Source: Utricularia gibba
Lineage: Eukaryota > Streptophyta > Magnoliopsida > Lamiales > Lentibulariaceae
Assembly: GCA_002189035.1 (NCBI GenBank)
Contig: NEEC01000015.1
Span: 62,001-126,000, forward strand
Direction of reading: 5' to 3'
Length of the DNA stretch: 64,000 nucleotides
Part shown: piece by piece, positions 50,413 to 64,000 of the stretch
Layout of the letters: the number at the start of each line of letters is the position of its first letter
Numbering within the stretch: position 1 is the first letter of the stretch
Made by a program: the position numbers and the translations under genes
The notes under the pieces: model-generated
The model's input: the letters and a program-made list of their open reading frames with translations, nothing else
Database searches by the model: none
Told to the model about the DNA's origin: nothing

Positions 50413-51610
50413 CTCAATATCTCTCTGCAAACACTAGATTTTGTATTTTGACTTTCTTTTTTACCCACATAACCAATGGAAGAACAGTAAAAATTCTAAA
50501 AACACGGGAAACAATTTCTCCAACTCCTTTTCTTTTTCTTTTTCAGGGCTACTATATTCAAACAAGAAAACTCTCAATTTCCAATGGCATACTAAAACAT
50601 AGCACCAAAAATCTCACAGAGTTTTTCTTGGGACCAATCTCGCTACATGCAAGATTTGATTTTTGTTTTTCTTTTTTTAACTACTGCCAATCAGTTTAAC
50701 GAAAGCCGATCTGCCCTTCTCTTATGTACAAAAGAATCAAAGAATTCCCTAGGCAAAAACTACAAAATCGAGCATAAGGATGAATAAACCTTACTATCAA
50801 CTAACACAAGCTCATACACGCAAACAAACAAAAAAGGGATTATCGAAAAAAAGTAGCTATTTTCTTCCCAAACAGGTATCCTACCACCCGATTGCGAGAG
50901 ATATTGAGACCCTGAAGTGGGATTTTGTCCAGCAAACTGGAAAACCAGATGGGAGGGGAAAAAAAGACGATCTTCCACGCAATGTGAAAATGAAATTTCT
51001 CCTCTAGGAGAGGGGAAAATGGGGTGAAGGGGGAAGGGTAGTCCGTGAGATTTAGAAGTCACTTGACACGTGTGGGGCTTTCCCGGTGTATTCGGTGGCG
51101 TATGCGGGAATTCCTTGTGAGAATCACCTTATTTCTCGGTTTATTTTTTACCCTCCGTGCGGTGGAAAACGGCAGCTCAAAGCTTCAAAACTACAATCCA
51201 GTACATTTACCTACGTTACGCTTAACAAAAAAAATGAATCTTTACCACACAAACAGGTTTCTAAAATGCATTCAAGGATGAATAATTTACTCACCAATAG
51301 CGTATTACGAAAGCATTGGCAATAAGCATTCATTTTTCGAGGCTGTCTTGGTTACCGTTAATAAAGATTTGATCTTTATTCTTTATTGTCATTAGTCACA
51401 ATCGCGATAATGGAGGAGCACTTAATTATCTCATTTTTGGAAACGGCTATTGACTTAATATGCAACGTCTCGAACAACGTTATGAGGTTCATAAATGTTC
51501 AGTACAAAATAAGTTAAAAAAATCAATTCTTTCTTTCCCTCGCATTTGTCGCCCTTCGATAAGGCAGTGAAAAATCAGACGAGTAAGGGAACGGTCTGTG
51601 TGACTGTGGG
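50413..51610. other. Divergent promoter and leader region (SKIP14 / oligopeptidase)
   Basis: No coding region is supported. It includes the SKIP14 leader intron and both promoters. Confidence 0.5.
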
Positions 51611-54600
51611 ATGGAGGGCGAATCCAGAAGAGGAGTAGGAAATCTGGTGGCTTTGACGGGGGCGGCTGCTTTACTTGCCGTAGCAGTCAACTTTGCCATT
51701 GCTACACTCAACTCACATTTGAAGAATCGCAAGAAAAAAGGTATAAGCAGCGCAAACACTCAATCTTGATCGTGGGGCCCTATGTTCATGTTTCCAAAGG
51801 TGTCGCAGGTGGCCGCTATCTGTTTTTTAATCTTTCCAGATGTGGGTAACAAAAAAGGTTATTGAAACTTGTTGTCTAAAGAACCTGGCTTGAATGTAAA
51901 CGAGTGAGATCTCGAGTTTACTGCTTTCCCAGTGAAAATGTATCCCGGGTCTGTTTTTGGCCTGTTCAACGTAACTGAGGTATTATTCGAAACTTGAAAT
52001 TCGTGCATGATTCCTAGTAACATTTTAAAATTCTTAAAACTTTCAGGACTTCTGGGAACAAGTGTCCAAATAAACCTGTCGGCTTCCGAAATATTGAGGT
52101 TGGCAGATCACATTGTGGAAAAATCCAAGCAAGTTCATGATGCCGTTGCTACAGTTCCTCTCGGCAAGGTACTTAGTTTTCTTGAAGGAAGATATTGATA
52201 AAAGAAAGGGAGTGAATCTAGTTGCGCTTTGTGCCGGTTCTCTTATCATCTTTGCTCGTGTATTATTGCCATTATGATATAAGAGTGCATTTTTTTGTCT
52301 GCTGTTAGGTGAGTTATGCCAATTCAGTACAGCTACTGGCCGAATTAGAAGCACAACAGTTTCCTCTAATACAATCCTGTGCATTCCCTAAATTGGTGTC
52401 TGTTTCTGAGGATATTCGTAAAGCAAGCATTGAAGCTGAGCAAAGAATCGATGCCCATTTTTTTGCATGCAGGTTCTAATTTAGAGTCACTTTCCATTTT
52501 CTTCTATTTATGTGGCACTGCATTTGATAATTCCAAGGGATATACCATAGTTTTGTAAAAGAATCAGAATTACTTGTTTGATTTTCTAACATTACTCTTT
52601 TTTTGAGAATCATGCAGTAGACGTGAAGATGTTTATCGTGTTATTAAGGCTTTCACAAGACAGGAGAGCCAAAAAAGCTCTGAAGTCTATCGTTTTGCAA
52701 AAAGTTTGGTACGATCTGTTTAGCATGTCTTGGGTTTTGGTTACAATTTACTAGTTCTCCACGTTTGGTGGCCTATCTGTGGTAGAAACTTAGTATGTTG
52801 TCTATGCATGTACATGGCGTATCTCTGTGATGGCAACACTCCGTGCAATGTTCTTGATGCCTTGCATGAGTGATGTATATATGGGTCAAGTTTATATGTT
52901 ACAATGTTTAGTGACAGATTAAAGATTTTGTACGGAACGGATTGGATCTTACCTCCACCAAAAGGGAAGAGTTGCAGCGTCTGAAGGCTAAGATTGACGA
53001 GCTAAGCTTGAGATACATCAGAAATCTGAATGATGATAGTTCATTTCTCCATTTTGATGAAAAAGAACTGGAAGGTCTGCCCCTCGAGTTTCTCAAGGTT
53101 AGAGAATGTGATTCGTCTACTGATTCTACTCTAGCATACCAACATTTATATACTACTCATCAAAGATCCAGATGCCTTTTCCATTCGGAGTTCTCTTTTT
53201 TGGATTCCCATATTTTGCACCTTAGCACAATAAAAGTCCATTTGTTCCAGAGTTTGGACAGGGCAGAGGATGGAAGGTACAAAGTACTCTTAAGAAGCCA
53301 TCATGTTTCTCCCATCCTAGAGCTCTGCAAGGTTGGACCTTTTGAAACCATTTCTATATTTTTTTCCTTCTTAGATGAAGTAGTAATTTAATTTACATCA
53401 CTTTTTTGGTAACGTGACTCAAAATCATTGTCCCTTCTTTGTTGATGTAAACCATTTTTTCTCATAAGTATATTATCATTACGTAGGTGGGATCCACCAG
53501 GAAAACTGTTGCTGTGAATTATGGCAGAAGATGCGAAGTGAATGTTTCTGTCTTGAAGGCTCTGGTAAAGATTGCTCTTTAAGACTACTTTTATGCATCT
53601 TGTTTTGATTCAGTTTTATCAACTATGCTTTTCTGACATTTTAGTACACTGAAATTTAGTGATACTTGCATTTGTGTTGACGACTTGTTCTTATATATTG
53701 AAATTTCTGAATGCAAAGCAACTGTTCTTTCTTTTTTCTAGGTTCAGTGTCGTCACAAACTTGCCAGATTGCTCGGTTTTGCAAGTTATGCAGATTATGC
53801 TGTCGATTCTCGAATGGCAGGCAAATCTCAAAAGGTTTCTACTATCTGATAACAGTAGCTCCACATTTGATGCTGTGATTTCATGTAAAATTGGCCAGCA
53901 TAGTGCTCTTCTGGTCTGCTGATAAAAAGTGCAAGCTCTTCTGATGCAGCCCCCAGGGAACTATAAATGAGAGTTTCATTTGTGTATAAATTACATATCT
54001 TGCCTTGCTTGATCTTACATATACCCGTGTCTTTAAGGTTGTGGAGTTTTTGGAGAATATTTCAGCTAAAGTAGCGGGAATGGCATCCAAAGAACTTTCT
54101 CTTCTAAAGGAAGTCAAGGTTGGCATGTTATTGTTATCTTTTACCTATCAAGCACCCTCTGAAAATTGATTTTCGCGCTAAAGAGAAGCGAGGAGGGGGA
54201 TTTTCCTTTTGGGGTTGAAGACCTGCCATTCTATGTCAAGAAAATCAAAGAGCATACGCTTGGCATCGACTTCGGAGTCATCAAACAGCACTTCCCTCTA
54301 GATCTAGTTATATCTGGGATGCTCAAAATAACCCAAGACCTTTTTGGTAATTATATATATATTCTTCTGACGTAACTTATAAATGCATATTTGCACAACA
54401 GTCTGGATGAGGCATGTATACATCCTTCTAATGCTGAATAATGAATGAAGGATTAAGCTTCGAGGAAGTGCTTGATGCAGAAGTTTGGCACCAGGATGTG
54501 CAACTTTTTTCGGTTATAGACTTGCCTTTGGGTGAACACATGGGATACTTTTATCTTGATATATATGCCAGGTTTATTTGCTTAGTTCTCTCCATCAAGT

Positions 54601-56132
54601 CAAGTCAATCGTCTGTCACCTTGGAGATATAGTCATGCAATGCATTTCTTTGCATAGGGAAGGAAAGTATGGTCACACATGTGTTGTGCCTCTTCAAAAT
54701 GGTACATGCTCTAACAATATTCGACAGGTAATCTGATCGTTGAGTTCCTTTTGCTTGTTTAGATGGTCTATTTCTTTATCATTAGCCTGTTCTCTTTTTT
54801 TTTTCAGATTCCCGTGGCTTTGTTGATTAGTCAGTTACAAAAGGAAGCCAGTGGGCATCCCAGCCTTTTGAGATTTTCTGAAGTTGTGAATTTGTTCCAT
54901 GAGTTTGGTCATGTGGTATGATTTATATGCAGTGAATGCTTTATTTGCAATGCCTATTCGTTTCATCTATGGCCTAAGCTCATGAACAATTCTCATGGTG
55001 TCAGATCCACCATCTATGCAGTCGATCATCTTTCTCTAGATTTTCTGGCTTACGCCTTGATCCTGACTTCGTTGAGATCCCCTCACTTTTACTGGAGAAC
55101 TGGTAAGCATAACTGTTCAGGGTAATGTATCGTAGTCTGCTTACCAGCAATTTCTTCTCAGGTGTTATGAAAGTGAAGCTCTCAAACTGATCTCTGGCTT
55201 TCACCAGGTATTTTTATTAATGAATACTCATTTATTGAGATGTGTTTTCCTGGGAACTTTGAAGTGTGATGCAATCCTGTTCTAACAACTCTAGGATATC
55301 ACAAAGCCTCTGGAGGAAGAGGTATGCAAATCACTAAAGAGTTGGAGGTCCTACTTCTCTGCACTTAAAATCAAACAGGAAGTCCTCTATTGTAAGTCTT
55401 CCAGTTCACCGAACTCATAGTTTCTTCATTTCCTTGTTCACCTAGTTTCGAATTAGTACCGTGATCTGCAGGTCTGTTTGATCAGAAAATACACTCCACG
55501 GAGGATATAGACATGATTGAATTGTTCCGCGATCTCCATCCAAAGGTACTTCCTGCGCCTGCTGCCTGTTAGTTCTTGTATACAGAGTCCTGCATTGATA
55601 TCCTTATTCTTGTTTGTTGCAGATTATGCTGGGGTTACCGATGTTAGAAGGAACACACCCGGCGTCGTGTTTTCCACGAACAGCCATAGGCTATGAAGCT
55701 ACTTGCTATAGCCGGCTATGGAGCGAGGTCCGAGTAACAGCTTTTTCATTGCCAAGTCATCAAAATTTGCAGTCTTTGTTTACAATCTGCTAAAAAAGTT
55801 ACAAGAAGTTTGTGTGAAGGGTTGGTTGGTTACCTTTTGCTCCCCCAACAGGTGTTTGCTGCTGATATATTCTCAGCCAAGTTTTCAGATGGCATACTTA
55901 ACCAGAACGCTGGCATTGGGTTTAGGAACAAGGTAGGGGGCTGGCCCTCTGATACACTCTCGTTTCAACTAAGACTTTGTACAAGGAGGAGATCCCTCCT
56001 GCTAATTCTGATCCTTGTTCTGTCATTTGGAAGGTATTGAGTCAGGGAGGAAAAGACCCTTTAGAGCTTTTGTCTGATTTTCTTGGGAGGAAACCTTCTG
56101 CGGAAGCCTTCATAAATGATAGAGTTAGTTGA
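51611..56132 (+). CDS. Thimet oligopeptidase-like M3 metallopeptidase (At1g67690 type)
   Basis: Twenty exons close in phase and give 693 residues: 51611-51740, 52047-52168, 52309-52472, 52618-52708, 52918-53097, 53251-53331, 53487-53564, 53742-53834, 54038-54118, 54184-54346, 54451-54571, 54658-54727, 54808-54915, 55005-55102, 55162-55207, 55295-55391, 55472-55545, 55623-55727, 55852-55932, 56034-56132. The zinc site HEFGH is at residues 489-493 in VVNLFHEFGHVIHHLC. Substrate-channel residues include FPRTAIGYEATCYSRLWSE. It cleaves short peptides. Unlike the soluble organellar and cytosolic TOPs, it opens with a hydrophobic stretch (VALTGAAALLAVAVNFAIAT) followed by a basic KNRKKK, so it is likely an N-terminally anchored membrane protein. 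All introns are GT-AG. Confidence 0.94.
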
Positions 56133-56652
56133 GTCCCTGTTACTCGGCAGCTCAAGGTATTCAGAAGATTTTGTATTATTATTAGCATCGCCATTCGACG
56201 CCAAGAATACTTAATCTTGTACCAGGGGGACAAACACCTCTGTGCCTGAAAAATGCGCATGTTTCCTAAAATATATATGTATATTTATTCTACCGTATAG
56301 GATGCTTTGGGACGAAGTACATGCAATTTCGTAGAGCAACCAAACTGTACGTAGTATGTATGCATGCCTTGTGCCGATCTGTCGAAAATCCTTTTCGAAG
56401 GCTTGACATAGTGAAAGCGGCAATTGCTTTCCCGTCCCATCGGAAAAACAAAGCTGGGGTCTTTTGATTTATTACGACTGCGATGTCGCAAAAGACAGAC
56501 GGACATTCCAGCTTTCCCTCGGGGAGTATATATTATTTTACTACAGTTTTGGACCGAATTTTCCCATGTTTGTGTTATGTCATGCATTGATTGAAGCTTC
56601 TGCTTATCTTCTTCGGCTCAACTTAACTGCAGCGCCCTCCGTTCCTGGAGAA
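56133..56652. other. Oligopeptidase 3' UTR and KCR promoter
   Basis: A TATATATT run near 56527 could serve the reductase gene. An in-frame ATG at 56566 would add 29 residues to that protein; family comparison favours the later start. Confidence 0.5.
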
Positions 56653-57962
56653 ATGACGGCATCGTCATATTCGTGGCTGATCCCACTCCTCTCCCTCGTG
56701 GGTTTCATCTCCCTCCTCGCTCCCTCGGTTTCTTTCCTCAAATGGGTCTACACCAACTTCTTCCGGGCACCCAAAGATCTGAAATCCTACGGTCCATGGG
56801 CCTTAATCACCGGAGCGACGGATGGAATCGGTAAGGCCTTCGCCTTCAAACTCGCCTCCGCCGGCCTGAATCTCGTCCTCGTCAGCCGCGACCGCGCAAA
56901 ACTGGAAAGGGTCTCCGGAGAAATCCAGCAAAAGCATCCTCCAGTCGAAATCCGAGTCTTCGATATCGATTTCGCGGCAGACGACGCCGTTTCGAAGATC
57001 TGCTGTCTGGGTGATGCCGTCGAGGATATCGAGATCGGGGTTCTGGTTAACAACGTGGGGGTGACGTATCCTGGAGCCATGTATTTCCATCAAGTGGAGG
57101 AGGAAATCTGGATGAAGCTTGTGAAGGTTAATGTCGTGGGAACAAGCTGCGTGACCAAGATCCTTGTGCCGAGGATGGTGGCCCGCGGAAGAGGAGCGGT
57201 AGTGAACATCGGCTCCGGCGCCTCCGTCGCCGTACCTTCTCACCCCCTCTACGCCGTCTACGCCGCCACCAAAGCGTAAGTTCTCCGATCTCTCCGCACG
57301 CAACATTTATTGCAGCTGCCGCTGGGCAGCAGGCATGCCCATATGCAGCTCAACCCAGTTAACGATATACCGTGAAAAACAAAAGTAAAAATACTTTTCG
57401 GGGGAGGGGGGGTGGGGTGCATGCGTATATGTGAAGTTTTGAAAGTTGGGTGGTATATGCATGTGGGTACCTGCTGGCATGTTAATTGGTAGGGTAGGTG
57501 GCACGTGGACTGCGGTTGGTTTCCGATTTTTTGTACTTTGTGTGGCAGGTACGTGGATCGGGTGAGTCAGAGCATTTACGTGGAGTACAAGCGCTACGGG
57601 GTGGACGTCCAGTGTCAAGTAAGTACTGGTGTCGCCAGCCAGGCATTCATCGGGCTGCCCTGCTGAATGCTGATGCCTGCCTCTCTTGTCTGTCTTTGCC
57701 CGCCCAGGTCCCTCTCTACGTGTCCACAAAAATGGCCTCCCAAGTGGCGTTCAAGGGAAAGCCGTCCCTCTTCGTGCCCACGGCGGAGGGCTACGCGGAG
57801 GCTGGCGCAAGGTTCATTGGGCGTGAGCGGCGATGCACCCCCCACTGGGCTCATTCGCTGCAGTGCTTCTTGGCTTCGCTCTTGCCCGACGCCCTCCTCG
57901 ACGCCTGGAGGCTTTCCATTGGGCTCAAAAGGCGAGACGAGACGCACGCCCTGAAAATTTAG
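56653..57962 (+). CDS. Very-long-chain 3-oxoacyl-CoA reductase (KCR2-like SDR)
   Basis: Three exons, 56653-57275, 57549-57618 and 57708-57962, close in phase to 315 residues. An N-terminal membrane segment precedes WALITGATDGIGKAFAFKLA, the NADPH-binding TGxxxGIG motif. NNVGVTYPGAMYFH follows, then the catalytic Ser in NIGSGAS and the catalytic pair Tyr203/Lys207 in YAATK. VDVQCQVPLYVSTKMAS is the substrate-side motif of KCRs. The enzyme performs the second step of fatty-acid elongation in the endoplasmic reticulum, feeding waxes, suberin and sphingolipids. The sequence is closer, from memory, to KCR2 (At1g24470) than to KCR1; KCR2-type proteins have little or no activity in known assays. No classical KKxx signal ends the protein (it ends HALKI). 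Confidence 0.93.
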
Positions 57963-58349
57963 GCTACTTAAAAAATCATCGTCTTGTCTAAGATGCATGA
58001 AAATTGCTGCCTTCTTTCCCTGTGGACGGACAGTGGATATACGCAATATGTAACAGTATATGTGAGTTGTGACACGACACAACGCTTGTCAAAATGCATC
58101 TTTGGGATTCGTTCCGTCAACAAATGAATCTGAATATGTGTGATTGAGATGAGGATAATTGCAATCCAATCCAAGGGGTTCCGGTTTCGCAGGAAACACC
58201 CACCAAGGTGCGGTGCGGACTCGACTCGAGTCGAATTGGGCCCCGGATTGGTGATTCTGGGATTTCCCACGAATTCCTGGCTCAGCGCTTTGAGATTCTA
58301 GTGCTAGGTTTTGGGGGATATTTGGTAGAAAGTTGCTTTTCTGAAGCAG
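57963..58349. other. Short intergenic region
   Basis: No gene is seen. A 14-base perfect palindrome (TCGACTCGAGTCGA) lies at 58221-58234. Confidence 0.5.
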
Positions 58350-59276
58350 ATGGACGGTATGGGCGATGAGGAGAATGACGCCGTGCTGAGCGATGTGGAG
58401 GGGGATGATCCATTGCCTGTTGACACCAAGCCGTGGAGAATATCTCTGAGGAGAAGTTCCGGAAACTTTTACTTGAACTGATCGTGAGAGATTAGCCCGT
58501 GGGGCTGCAGAGAGGGCAAAGAATGACCTCCAGGTGTCGATGAATCGTCTTAAAGCGCTGTGCCATGAGGCTATCAAGAAGAGGGATGAGTCCTTCCGGA
58601 AGCGTGCTGAATCGTCTTAGTTACTCAATTTGTTGTTTTCCTAGCAGATTGAAGGGCTTCTGACGGATATTTCTACCGCGGAGGAAGAAATAGCACGATG
58701 GAAGGTGGCAGCACAGCAGGAAGCTGAAGCAGGAAAAGCAGTTGAACAGCAATGTGCATCACAGGTATGCCAATATTTACTAGAAGTTGGTCGTACAGAT
58801 AGATGGATGTCCTGATTTCAGCTAGTGGTCTGGAGTCGCAGTGGTACTTATTCATGATCCAGAGATGTTCTGGGTAGCATTCTTCCTCAACATCTTGATT
58901 TGCTTCCAATTATGTGATCCAGTTGGCGTCAGTGCGCCAGGAGCTTGAAGAGGCTCGACAAGCTGTGATGGAGGCGGAGAAAAAGCTTGAGCTCAAGGAA
59001 CAAACGGCAGAAGCAGCGATGGCAGCAAGAGATGCAGCTGAGAAATCGTTGAGATTGGCTGATACCAGAGCTTCAAAACTTTGGGATCGAGTCGAGGTGC
59101 TTACTCGACATCTGGAAGAGCTGGATGCCCGCGAAACGTCGAGATCTGGAGCTGCTAGGCCGAGGTACGTCTGCTGGCCGTGGCAGTGGTTAGGCCTGAA
59201 CTTCTTAGGGCCACAGCGCCCCGACACTCCAAGGCAAACTGCCAACGAGATGGAGCTCTCTGAACCGTTTCTTTGA
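58350..59276 (+). pseudogene. Truncated, frameshifted copy of a long coiled-coil protein (At1g24560 type)
   Basis: The 5' piece starts MDGMGDEENDAVLSDVEGDD, continues in a second frame (VENISEEKFRKLLLEL) and then a third (RERLARGAAERAKNDLQVS, MNRLKALCHEAIKKRDES). The breaks are near 58431-58436 and 58480; each is one missing G. It then stops at 58616-58618. Two intact 3' exons follow: 58648-58764 (IEGLLTDISTAEEEIARWKV) and 58923-59276 (AAEKSLRLADTRASKLWDR, PRYVCWPWQWLGL, ending NEMELSEPFL). Full-length relatives are about 700 residues of coiled coil; more than 400 central residues are absent here. The tail stays open and well conserved, so a short transcript is possible. Even if both one-base breaks are read errors, the internal deletion remains. 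Confidence 0.75.
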
Positions 59277-59990
59277 TTCTTTGTCGTGTGATGATACTTC
59301 TCAAGAAAAATAAATGAACTGTACAGAGCGTTCTGTTCGTTCTTTTTCATTACCACCGGCATCAGTTCATTCTCTTGGCATTATTACTATCCGTGTTTTA
59401 AATTTGATAATTGTAATCTTTTATATCCAATTTAATAAAAATTAAAAAACACGAAATTAAAATATATTTTTTTATTTTTCGTTTATAATAAGCCAAATTC
59501 GATTCTAAATCAATAAATAGTTTTAATATAATTTTAAAATTACAAATACGATATTTTTAGAAAGATAAATTTAATTTAATTTTTTAACCTCACGTGTCAC
59601 GGGTCCGTGAACTTTACCCAGCCGATTTCGGAACGCATTTGTCCTTTTCGATGGTTTCTTTGACCAAATTGGTGTCATCTCCTCCAGCTTCTTACCTTTA
59701 CCTTTGATAATAAGCGATGATCTCTTACCCAAATTTCTCATGTAATAAGGAAATTAGCAGAAAAGCCAAATGCACTTTTGCCTTGAGATGTTGAAGAGAA
59801 GCCAAATGTCGGTTTTCTTCCTCACGTTCAACACTTGACCGATTCTGCTTTGAGTTGCTGCGCCATTTGTTATCATCTTTCTTCTCTAGAAAACTGTAGG
59901 ACTAGTCTGCATAGCAACAACTGTGCAGTCAATCCATTCGGAGGAGACGTGGAATTCCATAAAACACAAGGAGCTTTGAAGAATCGGAAA
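59277..59990. other. Intergenic region with an AT-rich block
   Basis: Bases 59390-59590 are very AT-rich and lack open frames; no terminal repeats are seen. The rest is the promoter and leader of the GDSL gene. Confidence 0.55.
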
Positions 59991-61337
59991 ATGAAGGCAC
60001 TTATCACTGTTTTCGTTTCCCTGCTTTCACTGACCTCCTCATCTGCTTGTGAGTTTCCGGCGGTTTTCAACTTCGGCGACTCCAACTCCGACACCGGCGG
60101 CTTGTCGGCGGCCTTCGGTCAGGCCAGTCCGCCCAACGGCGAGACTTACTTTCATCGCCCCGCTGGGCGCTACTCTGATGGCAGACTCATAATTGATTTT
60201 CTCGGTAATGACCGCCAGTTTATTATGATTATTGCTTCCCGTTGTTTACCATTCTGACTGTTTCTGTGTCTGCATGCTTGCAGTGGAAAAGCTGGAGCAC
60301 CCACATCTGAGTGCGTTTCTTGACGCACTAGGCTCTAACTTCAGCCACGGAGCCAATTTCGCAACAGCGGGATCAACTATCAGACCCCAGAACACAACTC
60401 TGCATCAGAGTGGCTACAGCCCAATCTCACTCAACGTGCAGTACTATGAATTCAATGACTTCCATAGGAGGTCTCAGGTGATACGGCGTGAAGGCGGGCA
60501 AGCTTTCAAAGGACTGATGCCAAGGCCTGAGTATTTCTCGCAAGCTCTGTACGCATTCGATATCGGCCAAAATGATCTCACCGCTGGTTATTTCTTCAAC
60601 CTCACCACGGATCAAGTGAGAGCTCAGATACCCGATATCCTGGATCAGTTCAAGACCATTTTGAAGGTAAATAAGGGATAGATGATTTCCTTATTTAAAA
60701 GAGGCCTAATGATATCTCTGTGCAGTACATATATGAGGGTCATGGAGGGAGATCCTTTTGGATCCACAACACAGGGCCAGTAGGTTGCTTGCCTTATGTC
60801 ATGGATGGTCTCCCAGTCACTAAAGCGCAGCTCGACAAAGTCGGATGCGCAATCCCCTACAATGAAGTGGCTCGCTATTTCAACCTGAAACTTAAAGAAG
60901 CTGTGGTTCAGCTCAGGAAAGATCTACCATCAGCAGCCTTGACATATGTTGATGTCTACTCTGTCAAATATGAACTCATCAGTAATGCCAAGAAGCATGG
61001 TATGCCATGGCCCCTCTATCAAAAGAGCCTGTTTGCATTGGTTGGATACAAATAGCGTTAATGTGTTGATTCAAATGCAGGGTTTGTGCACCCATTACGA
61101 GCATGTTGTGGGCATGGAGGGAAGTATAACTACAACAGGAGGATTGGGTGTGGAAGGAAGATCAAGGTGAATGGAACGGAAATAACAATTGGATCATGCG
61201 AGGATCCATCTGTTATGATCAACTGGGACGGGGTTCACTACACTGAAGCTGCTAATAAATGGGTTTTTGAGCAAATTGTGATCGGAAACTTCTCAGATCC
61301 TCCAGTTTCCTTGACAAGAGCCTGCCACAAAAACTAA
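59991..61337 (+). CDS. GDSL esterase/lipase (FXG1-like)
   Basis: Four exons, 59991-60204, 60284-60666, 60726-60999 and 61081-61337, close in phase to 375 residues. A signal peptide (ALITVFVSLLSLTSSSA) is followed by the mature start CEFPAVFNFGDSNSDTGG with the nucleophile Ser. Block II is SHGANFATAGSTIR, the oxyanion Asn block is YAFDIGQNDLTAGYF, and the catalytic Asp/His pair is in NWDGVHYTEAAN. GPVGCLPY is also present. The protein should be secreted to the cell wall. Arabidopsis FXG1 (At1g67830), named an alpha-fucosidase acting on xyloglucan, is the closest I recall, but most relatives are carbohydrate or lipid esterases, so the substrate is open. Several N-glycosylation sites (NFS, NTT, NLT) are visible. 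Confidence 0.92.

Positions 61338-64000
<2,663 letters not shown>

Noticed and set aside
58221-58234. 14-base palindrome considered as a binding site
   Set aside because: Single occurrence in a non-coding region, with no known factor or neighbouring context to support it.
59390-59590. AT-rich block considered as a transposon relic or matrix attachment region
   Set aside because: Composition alone is not evidence; no coding remnant or terminal repeat was found.

Overview
This is a gene-dense stretch of a flowering-plant nuclear genome. Genes carry many short GT-AG introns. The gene content is plant-specific: a SEPALLATA-type MADS-box gene, a CC-type glutaredoxin, a remorin, a PBS1 kinase, and an LCR-type F-box gene with a miR394 site. 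Coding GC is moderate and there is no grass-like GC gradient. I cannot place the species below angiosperm level. I modelled about twenty protein genes and two tRNA-Val genes, mostly by splicing exons onto remembered family sequences and checking that intron phases close.

Layout from left to right. A BAR-like gene leaves the left edge (-). PBS1 (-) and a ROXY-type glutaredoxin (+) are divergent. An MTA/SAH-deaminase-like amidohydrolase (+) ends inside a tRNA-Val(AAC) gene. A DUF1664 gene (+) lies just before a SEP MADS-box gene (+). The LCR-like F-box gene (-) follows. A plastid DUF493 gene (-) and ALKBH1 (+) are divergent over about 320 bp. Then come ribosomal protein SA (-), a remorin (-), an EMB2421-like FAD monooxygenase (+), a Ser/Pro/Arg-rich basic protein of the At2g40070 type (-), a second identical tRNA-Val (-), an ABCC8-like transporter (-), a YqaJ-fold nuclease (+), SKIP14 (-), a membrane-anchored thimet oligopeptidase (+), a KCR2-like ketoacyl-CoA reductase (+), a truncated coiled-coil gene (+), a GDSL esterase (+) and an ARF1 GTPase (+) that runs off the right edge.

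There is no operon logic. The order is best read as ancient angiosperm microsynteny: several neighbours match, from memory, two duplicated Arabidopsis chromosome 1 blocks.

The main oddities are these. (1) Single-base frameshifts in otherwise well-conserved exons, all explained by one missing G or C next to a G/C run; this points to a systematic consensus error. (2) A PBS1 that lacks the myristoylated Gly2. (3) A protein-coding stop codon inside a tRNA. (4) Four GC-AG introns in two genes. (5) An unusual MADS domain. (6) A coiled-coil gene with a large internal deletion. I found no previously undescribed multi-gene system, intact transposon or CRISPR array.
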